Shown here piece by piece: positions 1 through 4,805 of a stretch of DNA of 5,903 bases; positions within the stretch are counted from its first letter, which is position 1; each line of letters begins with the position of its first letter. This DNA is from an uncultured Eubacteriales bacterium (GTDB lineage Bacteria; Bacillota; Clostridia; Oscillospirales; Oscillospiraceae), in NCBI GenBank assembly GCA_900550705.1, contig URTG01000110.1, positions 1 to 5,903 on the forward strand, read 5' to 3'. The position numbers were made by a program, and so were the translations under genes. The notes under the pieces were generated by a model, which worked only from the letters and a program-made list of their open reading frames with translations, was not told where the DNA came from and did not search any database.

Positions 1-6
1 CCTGTG

Positions 7-76
7 GGGGGAAGGCTAGGGCAAAGCCTTCCCCCTTCCAGGGGGAAGGTGCCCCCGCAGGGGGCGGATGAGGGTG
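7..76. repeat. Dispersed hairpin repeat, copy A
   Basis: Three overlapping inverted repeats are visible. GGGGGAAGGCT (7-17) pairs perfectly with AGCCTTCCCCC (25-35). CCTTCCCCC (27-35) pairs perfectly with GGGGGAAGG (41-49). GCCCCC (51-56) pairs with GGGGGC (60-65) around a GCA loop, followed by the tail CGGATGAGGG (65-74). The first two stems share 27-35 and exclude each other. The 34 bases at 41-74 match 5700-5733 with one mismatch, in the hairpin loop. That makes this one of at least two copies of a dispersed element, of a kind I recall as common in Oscillospiraceae intergenic DNA. Read on the minus strand it lies downstream of the GTPase gene and could help stop or stabilise its transcript, but it has only three T after the stem. 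Confidence 0.8.
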
Positions 77-86
77 ACTTTCGGAC

Positions 87-108
87 AAAAAGCACCTGCC
101 CCCAGGGC
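87..108 (-). terminator. Possible weak terminator of the GTPase-RNase gene
   Basis: Read on the minus strand, a short G/C hairpin (GCCC at 105-108 with GGGC at 98-101, three-base loop) is followed after six bases by five T (91-87). It is the only T-run after a stem downstream of the minus-strand gene. The stem has only four pairs and the T-run is displaced, so it is a weak candidate. Confidence 0.22.
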
Positions 109-113
109 TAGAA

Positions 114-174
114 AACTCCTACCTCATCCCTCCTCACTCCTAACTCCTACCTCATCCCTCCTAACTCCTAACTA
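114..174. repeat. 28-bp tandem duplication overlapping the stop codon
   Basis: Two adjacent 28-bp units, 114-141 and 142-169, differ at one base (C135 versus A163), and the first bases of a third unit follow at 170-173. Each unit contains ACTCCTA, so the block looks like slippage of a C/T-rich tract. The stop codon of the minus-strand gene (168-170) lies at the edge of this block. On the minus strand each unit carries AGGAG motifs and the string ATGAGGTAG (127-119 and 155-147), which reads Met-Arg-stop. Confidence 0.9.
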
Positions 175-2807
175 TTTTTCACTATCCTCGCAGTGCGCGA
201 AACCTTCCCCAGCTCCCGGTTCTTCCCATTGTGCTGGGCGATGCACCGGGCAATCTCTCCCTGGGCCTGGTCCACCTCCAGGCGGAAGGTGCGGGCGGAG
301 ACGCGGAGGGCGCCGTGGCCCAGGATAATGACCTGCTCCAGCCCGTCGGAGGTGGCCACGCGGACGCGGTGCTCCTTGCGGAGGTCGTAGGAGGTCTTTT
401 CGATGTAGGCGTCGGCGGTCTCGGCCTCCTTGGTGTAGACGACGTAGAGACCGTTTTTCTGCTCCACCGAGCCGGGGTTGCCCTTGACCTTATAGGCGTC
501 GAACACCAGAATGACCACGCACTTGCGGAAGGCCTGGTAATTTTCCAGAATTTCGGTGAGGGCGGCCCGGGCGGCGGCTACGTCCTGGCGGGCCAGCCGG
601 GCCAGGTCCTCCCAGGCGAAGATGATGTTGTAGCCGTCCACCAGCAGATACTCCGGCCCCCGGTCCTGGGCCGCGATGGAGTAGTTCCGCTGGTCCAGAC
701 TGGTGCGGGCGGGGGGCTTCTGGGGCTGGAAGGCGGCCTTCTGCTCCACCTTGCCGTAGGTCCGCTCGAACACGGCCTGCAGCTCCTTGTCCTGTGCCAG
801 GCCGCCGCCGGAGGGTCCCCGCCGGGGCGGGGCGGGGGAGAGGGGGGCGGCCTTCTCTGCCGCCGTATCTCTGCCCCAGCCGCTGTCCAGGTGCATATAG
901 TCCCGCACCTGGTCCCAGGGGACGAGGAAGCCGCCGCCGTGGGCGCAGAAGACGGAGTCGGCGGGGTGGTCCGCGTCCCGCTCCGGGTGGTAGCCCAGGG
1001 CGTGGACCACGGCGTCCTGGTCCCGGCAGGGCGCATAGCCCCGGAGAGTGCAGGTCAGCCGCCCCAGGCCCCGGGTGTAGGCGCTGACGGCGGCCCCGTA
1101 GTCCCGCAGCCCGGCCACGGGGGCGCAGCCCCCAAGGAGGGTCCGGTCCTCCGCCGTCTCCGGCGGCTGACAGGTGCCGCCCATGGCCTGGATGTCCGTC
1201 ATGGCTCGGCCGGCGCTGGCGGGGGGCAGCTCCAGGACGAAGTCGTAAACAGGTTCCAGCAGAACATTCTCCGCCTGCATCAGGCCCTGGCGGATGGCCC
1301 GGTAGGTGGCCTGGCGGAAGTCGCCCCCCTCGGTGTGCTTCACATGGGCCCGGCCGGCCAGCAGGGTGATTTTCACGTCGGTGAGGGGGGACCCGGTGAG
1401 AACGCCGGGGTGCTCCCGCTCCAGCACATGGGTGAGAATGAGCCGCTGCCAGTTCAGGTCCAGCTGGTCCGTGGGACAGGCGGAGGCGACCTGCACCCCG
1501 CTGCCCCGGGGACCGGGCTCCAGGAGAAGATGGACCTCGGCATAGTGCCGCAGCGGCTCAAAGTGGCCCACCCCCTCCACCGGGGCGGCGATGGTCTCCT
1601 TATAGACAATGCTCCCCGCCCCGAAGGTCACGGCCAATCCGAACCGGTCGGCGATGAGCCGCTGGAGGACCTCCAGCTGAATCTGGCCCATCAGCTGCAA
1701 ATGCAGCTCCCGGTGGGCCTCGTCCCACACCAGGCGGAGGAGGGGGTCCTCCTCCTCCAGCTGGCGGAGCCTGGGGAGCACGGCGTGGGGGTCGGCCCCC
1801 TGGGGCAGGATGAGCTGATAGGTGAGCACCGGCTCCAGCACCGGCTGGGCGGCGGGGGGTTCGGCCCCCAGGCCCTGGCCGGGATAGGTGTGGGTCAGAC
1901 CGGTGACGGCCACCACCATCCCCGGCTCCGCCCGGTCCAGGGGGCGGAATTTCTCGCCGGAGCAGAGCCGCAGCTGGTCGGCCTTCTCCTGCCACGCCTC
2001 GCCGTGGTGGGTGCCGGAGAGGGGCATTTTCGCCGTCAGCGCTCCGCCGGTGACCTTCAGCCAGGTGAGCCGCGCCCCCAGGGGGTCCCGGCCAATCTTG
2101 AACACCCGGGCGGCGAAGTCCGGCCCCGCCGGAGCGGGACGGGTCCACGTCTCCAGCCCGGCCAGCAGCTCCTGGATGCCCTCCAGCTTCAGGGCGGAGC
2201 CGAACCAGCAGGGGAACAGCTTCCGGGCGGCAATCAGGTCCCGCAGGGTGTCCGGCGGGAGGACGCCGTCGGCCAGGAACTGCTCCAGCGCCCCCTCGTC
2301 GCACAGGGCGGCGGCCTCGTCCCGCTGGGGCTGGGGCGCGCCGAAGTCCACACAGCCCCCGTCCAGCAGCTTTTGGAGCTGGGCCAGCAGGGCACCCCGG
2401 TCCGCCCCCGCCAGGTCCATCTTATTGACGAACAGAAAGGTGGGCACCTGATACCGGGCCAGCAGCCGCCACAGGGTGCGGGTGTGGCTCTGCACCCCGT
2501 CCGCCCCGCTGATGACCAGCACGGCGTAGTCCAGCACCGGCAGGGTGCGCTCCGTCTCGGCGGAGAAGTCCACATGGCCCGGGGTGTCCAGCAGGGTAAA
2601 TTCCGCCGTCGGGGTGGAGAGGAGGGCCTGCTTGGAAAAAATGGTGATGCCCCGCTCCCGTTCCAGAGCCTGGGTGTCTAAAAATGCGTCGCCGTGGTCC
2701 ACCCGGCCCAGCCTCCGCAGGGCCCCGCCGGTGTAGAGCAGACCCTCCGTCAGGGTGGTCTTGCCGCTGTCCACATGGGCAATGACGCCGATACAAATAT
2801 GCTTCAT
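168..2807 (-). CDS. TetM/EF-G-like ribosomal GTPase fused to a YacP/Rae1-like NYN RNase domain
   Basis: This 879-residue protein is probably a ribosome-acting translation factor. Residues 1-640 match the TetM/EF-G family: G1 AHVDSGKT (10-17), G2 RGIT (52-55), G3 DTPGH (74-78), G4 NKMD (128-131), G5 GSAL (203-206), then EF-G-like domains to a C-terminal helix near 631-639. Tet(M) itself is about 639 residues, so the family length ends there. A Pro/Gly-rich linker (about 641-715) leads to an NYN domain (719 to about 855) closely resembling B. subtilis YacP/Rae1, the A-site mRNA endonuclease: LLVDGYN (721-727), VFD (768-770), KEAETAD (793-799), ATSD (818-821) and GHGALR (830-835). The acidic residues D724, D770, D799 and D821 are present, so the nuclease is probably active. 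The domain IV loop where Tet(M) has Tyr-Ser-Pro-Val reads HVKH (488-491), so drug resistance is doubtful. The start fits the MKxxxIGVxAHVD opening of Tet(M); the ribosome binding site is weak (GAGAAAG, 10 bases upstream). It is transcribed alone from a divergent promoter. Confidence 0.93.
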   Translation of the reverse strand: MKHICIGVIAHVDSGKTTLTEGLLYTGGALRRLGRVDHGDAFLDTQALERERGITIFSKQALLSTPTAEFTLLDTPGHVDFSAETERTLPVLDYAVLVISGADGVQSHTRTLWRLLARYQVPTFLFVNKMDLAGADRGALLAQLQKLLDGGCVDFGAPQPQRDEAAALCDEGALEQFLADGVLPPDTLRDLIAARKLFPCWFGSALKLEGIQELLAGLETWTRPAPAGPDFAARVFKIGRDPLGARLTWLKVTGGALTAKMPLSGTHHGEAWQEKADQLRLCSGEKFRPLDRAEPGMVVAVTGLTHTYPGQGLGAEPPAAQPVLEPVLTYQLILPQGADPHAVLPRLRQLEEEDPLLRLVWDEAHRELHLQLMGQIQLEVLQRLIADRFGLAVTFGAGSIVYKETIAAPVEGVGHFEPLRHYAEVHLLLEPGPRGSGVQVASACPTDQLDLNWQRLILTHVLEREHPGVLTGSPLTDVKITLLAGRAHVKHTEGGDFRQATYRAIRQGLMQAENVLLEPVYDFVLELPPASAGRAMTDIQAMGGTCQPPETAEDRTLLGGCAPVAGLRDYGAAVSAYTRGLGRLTCTLRGYAPCRDQDAVVHALGYHPERDADHPADSVFCAHGGGFLVPWDQVRDYMHLDSGWGRDTAAEKAAPLSPAPPRRGPSGGGLAQDKELQAVFERTYGKVEQKAAFQPQKPPARTSLDQRNYSIAAQDRGPEYLLVDGYNIIFAWEDLARLARQDVAAARAALTEILENYQAFRKCVVILVFDAYKVKGNPGSVEQKNGLYVVYTKEAETADAYIEKTSYDLRKEHRVRVATSDGLEQVIILGHGALRVSARTFRLEVDQAQGEIARCIAQHNGKNRELGKVSRTARIVKNS

Positions 2808-2831
2808 GGCTTTATCACTTTCTCTTGTCTT

Positions 2832-2854
2832 CGGTCCCCACGCCGCGGGGACCG
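2832..2854 (-). promoter_or_regulatory. Leader hairpin of the GTPase-RNase mRNA
   Basis: CGGTCCCC (2832-2839) and GGGGACCG (2847-2854) form a perfect 8-bp, G/C-dominated stem with a 7-base loop. It sits between the predicted minus-strand promoter and the weak ribosome binding site, so it would occupy much of a leader of about 60 bases. No T-run follows on the minus strand, so it is not a terminator in that direction. An effect on translation or mRNA stability is possible. On the plus strand it is followed by ATTTTAG and could weakly terminate readthrough. Confidence 0.6.
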
Positions 2855-2873
2855 ATTTTAGATGTTTTGTTCT

Positions 2874-2902
2874 ATTATGCCAGATTTCGCCCCAACCTTC
2901 AA
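2874..2902 (-). promoter_or_regulatory. Sigma-A-type promoter for the GTPase-RNase gene
   Basis: On the minus strand, TTGAAG (2902-2897) as -35 and CATAAT (2879-2874) as -10 are separated by exactly 17 bases. They match the consensus at 4/6 and 5/6 positions. Transcription would start near 2867 and give a leader of about 60 bases before the ATG at 2807. No other good candidate is seen in this gap. Confidence 0.6.
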
Positions 2903-2915
2903 CGGCTGACGTGGG

Positions 2916-2932
2916 ACTTTTTCGACAAGCTG
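2916..2932. repeat. 17-bp ACTTTTTyGACAAGCTG motif, copy 1
   Basis: The 17 bases here match 4166-4182 at 16 of 17 positions. At 4166-4182 they form most of the right arm of a long hairpin. Here the left arm is missing, so this looks like a solitary or decayed half of the same element. It lies between the two divergent promoters. Confidence 0.6.
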
Positions 2933-2952
2933 GATTTTTCGCCGGGGAATTC

Positions 2953-2989
2953 TGGACATTTTTCCGTCAGCGCGGTATACTATAATACC
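2953..2989 (+). promoter_or_regulatory. Promoter for the CmpB-like gene, with a palindrome at the -10
   Basis: TGGACA (2953-2958) and TATACT (2976-2981) are 17 bases apart, each 5/6 to the sigma-A consensus. A second -10-like TATAAT (2981-2986) follows at once. GGTAT (2974-2978) and ATACC (2985-2989) form an imperfectly spaced palindrome across the -10, where a repressor could bind. Transcription would start near 2988, about 54 bases before the chosen start codon. Confidence 0.7.
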
Positions 2990-3031
2990 AAATCTTTCCC
3001 GCCCCGGCGGAGCACGGAATGGGACGGCTAT

Positions 3032-3036
3032 GGAGG
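3032..3036 (+). promoter_or_regulatory. Ribosome binding site deciding the start of the CmpB-like gene
   Basis: GGAGG ends five bases before the ATG at 3042. The in-frame ATG at 3030 overlaps this site and has no comparable motif at a usable distance, so 3042 is preferred. Confidence 0.7.
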
Positions 3037-3041
3037 ATGCT

Positions 3042-3944
3042 ATGTATTCCTTTCTCTGGATCTTTTTTATCTACGCCTTTCTGGGCTGGTGTACCGAGGT
3101 GAGCTTTGCGGCGCTGAAGACCGGGCGCTTTGTGAACCGGGGATTCCTGAACGGCCCGGTGTGCCCCATTTATGGCTTCGGCGTGGTGATTGTGCTGCGC
3201 TTTTTAGGGCCGCTGAAGGGGAGCTTCCCGCTGCTGTTCCTGGACTCGGTGGTGCTGACCTCCGCCCTGGAGTGGCTCACCGGCTTTGTGCTGGAGAAGC
3301 TGTTCCATCAGCGCTGGTGGGACTACTCCGACGAGCCCTTTAACCTGGGGGGCTATATCTGTCTGCGGTTTTCCATCGCCTGGGGCTTTGCCTGCCTGTT
3401 CGTGGTGGACATTCTGCACCCCACGGTGGCCTTTTTCATCCGGGTGATGCCCCACACCCTGGGGCTGGTGCTGCTGTGGGCCTTTGGCGCGGCGATGGCG
3501 GTGGACCTGGCGGCCACGGTCCGCACGGTGACCCGGATGAACCGCACCCTGAGCCAGATCGACGAGCTGGCCGCCAAGATCCGGGCCAACTCCAACGGGT
3601 TCGGCGAGGGTCTGGCCGACCGGGTCCTGGACGCGGCGGAGAAGGGGGCCGACCTGCGGGAGGACCTGGACGGCTGGATGGAGGAGCTGAGCCAGCGGCA
3701 CAGCGAGCGGAAGGAGGAGCTGGACGACCTCAAGACCGAGCTGGCCCAGCGGCGGGAGCACGTCAAGGCCCAGCTGGTGGAGTGGCAGCAGTCCATGAGC
3801 CGCCTGATGGACAAGGATGTGTTCGGCCAGAAGCGTCTGCTCCGGGCCTTCCCCGGAATGCGCTCCGTGGACCACGGCCGGGCGCTGGTGCGCTACCGCC
3901 GGGGCAAGGAGCGCCGGTGGACCGCCCGCCGCAAGCGGAGCTGA
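3042..3944 (+). CDS. ABC_trans_CmpB family (PF06541) membrane protein with coiled-coil tail
   Basis: The protein has 300 residues from the ATG at 3042; the upstream in-frame ATG at 3030 would add four. Numbering here is from 3042. The N-terminal half carries about five hydrophobic segments (roughly 3-20, 42-57, 64-85, 107-125, 130-156). It shows the family signatures FVNRGFLNGPVCPIYGFG (31-48) and EKLFHQRWWDYS (85-96) followed by FNLGGYICLRFS (100-111). This matches the family named 'putative ABC transporter type IV', common in Clostridia and of unproven function. Residues about 165-260 are highly charged and heptad-like, probably a cytoplasmic coiled coil; a basic tail rich in Arg/Lys follows. 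No ATPase gene lies beside it, so the transporter name is weakly founded. It appears monocistronic, with its own promoter upstream and a terminator overlapping its stop codon. Confidence 0.88.
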   Translation: MYSFLWIFFIYAFLGWCTEVSFAALKTGRFVNRGFLNGPVCPIYGFGVVIVLRFLGPLKGSFPLLFLDSVVLTSALEWLTGFVLEKLFHQRWWDYSDEPFNLGGYICLRFSIAWGFACLFVVDILHPTVAFFIRVMPHTLGLVLLWAFGAAMAVDLAATVRTVTRMNRTLSQIDELAAKIRANSNGFGEGLADRVLDAAEKGADLREDLDGWMEELSQRHSERKEELDDLKTELAQRREHVKAQLVEWQQSMSRLMDKDVFGQKRLLRAFPGMRSVDHGRALVRYRRGKERRWTARRKRS

Positions 3945-3971
3945 TGCTGAAAACCTCCGCTCGTTTTTTTT
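3934..3971 (+). terminator. Rho-independent terminator of the CmpB-like gene
   Basis: AGCGGAG (3934-3940), which includes the last codons, pairs perfectly with CTCCGCT (3955-3961) around a 14-base loop. Eight T (3964-3971) follow after two bases. The stop codon (3942-3944) lies in the loop, so the hairpin overlaps the coding end. The loop is long, which tempers confidence. Confidence 0.6.
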
Positions 3972-3986
3972 CGGTAGGGTTTGCAA

Positions 3987-4027
3987 TTTTTGAAATGATA
4001 TGATACCATATCTCAGAGTATCAAAAA
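3987..4027. repeat. Nested inverted repeat in the intergenic region
   Basis: An outer stem, TTTTTGA (3987-3993) with TCAAAAA (4021-4027), encloses a perfect palindrome GATATG-ATAC-CATATC (3997-4012). An alternative pairing joins TGATAC (4001-4006) with GTATCA (4018-4023). It is AT-rich, unlike the flanking genes, and could be an operator or a weak terminator. Confidence 0.55.
3996..4013 (+). repeat. 18-bp direct repeat, copy 1 (operator or extended -10 candidate)
   Basis: TGATATGATACCATATCT matches 4183-4200 at 17 of 18 positions, 187 bp away. It contains a 6-bp-arm palindrome. It can also be read as an extended -10 (TG-A-TACCAT, 4001-4009) with TTGCAA (3981-3986) 17 bases upstream; the -35 and -10 hexamers each match the consensus at 4/6. 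The function is not established. Confidence 0.6.
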
Positions 4028-4064
4028 CTCGCTCCGGCCAAAGGATTCGGAGGGAAGGATAGTT

Positions 4065-4093
4065 GGAAAGGAAACCGTCAGGGTTTCCTTTCC
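4065..4093. repeat. Perfect 12-bp stem-loop
   Basis: GGAAAGGAAACC (4065-4076) and GGTTTCCTTTCC (4082-4093) are perfect reverse complements with a five-base loop. No T-run follows on the plus strand. It is the strongest perfect hairpin in the intergenic region and may be a dispersed element or an mRNA stabiliser. Confidence 0.8.
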
Positions 4094-4104
4094 TTGAAAT
4101 CAAC

Positions 4105-4137
4105 AACATTTTAACGCAGTTAAGCAGTTAAAATGTT
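4105..4137. repeat. 11-bp stem-loop containing a tandem GCAGTTAA
   Basis: AACATTTTAAC (4105-4115) pairs perfectly with GTTAAAATGTT (4127-4137). The loop region holds a tandem pair of GCAGTTAA (4116-4123 and 4124-4131); the second copy enters the right arm. The stem is AT-rich. Confidence 0.75.
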
Positions 4138-4140
4138 TGC

Positions 4141-4181
4141 AGCTTGACAAAAAAGCGGCGAAGCCACTTTTTTGACAAGCT
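4141..4181. terminator. Long bidirectional terminator-like hairpin
   Basis: The 19-base arms 4141-4159 and 4163-4181 are reverse complements except at two positions and are separated by a three-base loop. The core is AAAAAAG-CGGC / GCCAC-TTTTTT. A T-run therefore follows a G/C stem on both strands, the arrangement of a bidirectional terminator. TTGACA occurs in both arms (4144-4149 and 4172-4177). Part of the right arm recurs at 2916-2932, which suggests a dispersed element. Confidence 0.6.
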
Positions 4182-4182
4182 G

Positions 4183-4200
4183 TGATGTGATACCATATCT
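4183..4200 (+). repeat. 18-bp direct repeat, copy 2 (operator or promoter candidate for the DUF1836-degV operon)
   Basis: TGATGTGATACCATATCT differs from 3996-4013 by one base, in the left palindrome arm. It ends 53 bases before the GTG start of the DUF1836 gene, the expected place for a promoter or operator. An extended -10 reading, TG-A-TACCAT (4188-4196), is possible, but the TTGACA at 4172-4177 is only 13 bases upstream of it. The promoter reading is therefore weak; an operator is as likely. Confidence 0.45.
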
Positions 4201-4214
4201 GTGATTGCACCCGA

Positions 4215-4245
4215 CTCTCCCGCCGGAGAGACCGGAGGAAAGGAG
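4215..4245 (+). promoter_or_regulatory. Leader hairpin and strong ribosome binding site of the DUF1836 gene
   Basis: CTCTCC (4215-4220) and GGAGAG (4225-4230) form a perfect six-pair stem with a four-base loop. GGAGG (4234-4238) and AAGGAG (4240-4245) follow at once. AAGGAG is eight bases before GTG 4254 and supports that non-ATG start. The CTCTCC strand could instead pair partly with the ribosome binding site, so limited translational control is conceivable. Confidence 0.6.
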
Positions 4246-4253
4246 CGCTACCA

Positions 4254-4790
4254 GTGGAGGAATTGCTGGACCTGAAACGCCGCATGGAGCAGGAGAGACC
4301 TGCGGCCTGGGAGGAGCTGCCTGACATCGCCCTCTATATGGACCAACTGATCTCTTATATGCCCCGGCAGCTGATTCATTTTGACGACAGCGAATCGCTG
4401 ACCTCGGCCATGGTAAATAACTATATCAAAGACGGCCTGGTGCCCCGGGCCGACGGAAAGCGATACGGCCCCGTCCATCTGGGCTATCTCACGGCGGTGT
4501 GCGCCCTGAAGAAGGTGCTGTCCGTCCGGGACGTGGGGGCGCTGATCGAGGCGGGGCAGGCGTCGAAGGACCCGCCTACCCTGTATCGCTATTTCAGCGC
4601 CGCCCTGGACCGGGCGCTCAGCGACACGGCGGCCACCATCGACGAAAACGCCCGGCGGGAGGACCTGGCCCGGATGGGCCTGGACCTGGCCCTGCGGAGC
4701 TATGCCAATCAGCTGGCCTGTGCCCGGATCTTAGACATCCTCCGGCCCGAGCAGGAGGAGCGCAGGGAGCACAAAAAAGGCCGACACTGA
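4254..4790 (+). CDS. DUF1836 (PF08876) protein with MerR-like winged-helix region
   Basis: The protein has 178 residues from a GTG codon. That start is chosen because AAGGAG lies eight bases upstream; the next in-frame ATG is codon 11 and has no such site. Residues about 48-100 carry the family core: LTSAMVNNYIKDGLVPR (49-65), KRYGPVHLGYL (69-79) and a leucine-rich helix followed by SVRDVGALIE (90-99). The pattern 'helix, N-Y-I-K-x-G-L-V-P, R-Y, H-L-x-x-L' resembles a MerR-type winged helix, so DNA binding is a fair inference, although the family is formally uncharacterised. The tail from about 165 is charged (EEERREHKK). It ends 15 bases before the degV start and is surely co-transcribed with it. 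It may regulate its own operon through the repeats upstream. Confidence 0.88.
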   Translation: MEELLDLKRRMEQERPAAWEELPDIALYMDQLISYMPRQLIHFDDSESLTSAMVNNYIKDGLVPRADGKRYGPVHLGYLTAVCALKKVLSVRDVGALIEAGQASKDPPTLYRYFSAALDRALSDTAATIDENARREDLARMGLDLALRSYANQLACARILDILRPEQEERREHKKGRH

Positions 4791-4805
4791 CAAGGAGGGA
4801 CTTCC

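Noticed and set aside
1..180. CRISPR array
   Set aside because: The repeats are adjacent or are hairpins with no regular unique spacers, and no cas gene is present.
231..2681. An 816-codon plus-strand ORF opposite the GTPase-RNase gene
   Set aside because: It is in exact codon register with the real gene, so stops would arise only opposite TTA, CTA or TCA codons, which this GC-rich gene avoids. It is low-complexity Gly/Val/Gln/Leu-rich, has no recognisable motif, and the opposite strand has clear family matches throughout.
168..2807. Annotation as a tetracycline-resistance determinant (tet gene)
   Set aside because: The overall fold matches, but the YSPV loop is replaced and a nuclease domain is added. 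There is no mobile element or other resistance gene beside it.
3030..3044. ATG 3030 as the start of the CmpB-like gene
   Set aside because: GGAGG at 3032-3036 overlaps that codon region and is correctly spaced for ATG 3042, which also begins directly at the first membrane segment.
3204..4109. A 301-codon minus-strand ORF opposite the CmpB-like gene
   Set aside because: It is also in register with the real gene and rich in His, Gln and Leu, with no domain; it is a shadow of the plus-strand gene.
3945..4253. A known riboswitch or T-box upstream of the DUF1836-degV operon
   Set aside because: The hairpins are separate simple stems. None of the conserved cores I know (T-box sequence, SAM, fluoride, guanidine and so on) is visible.
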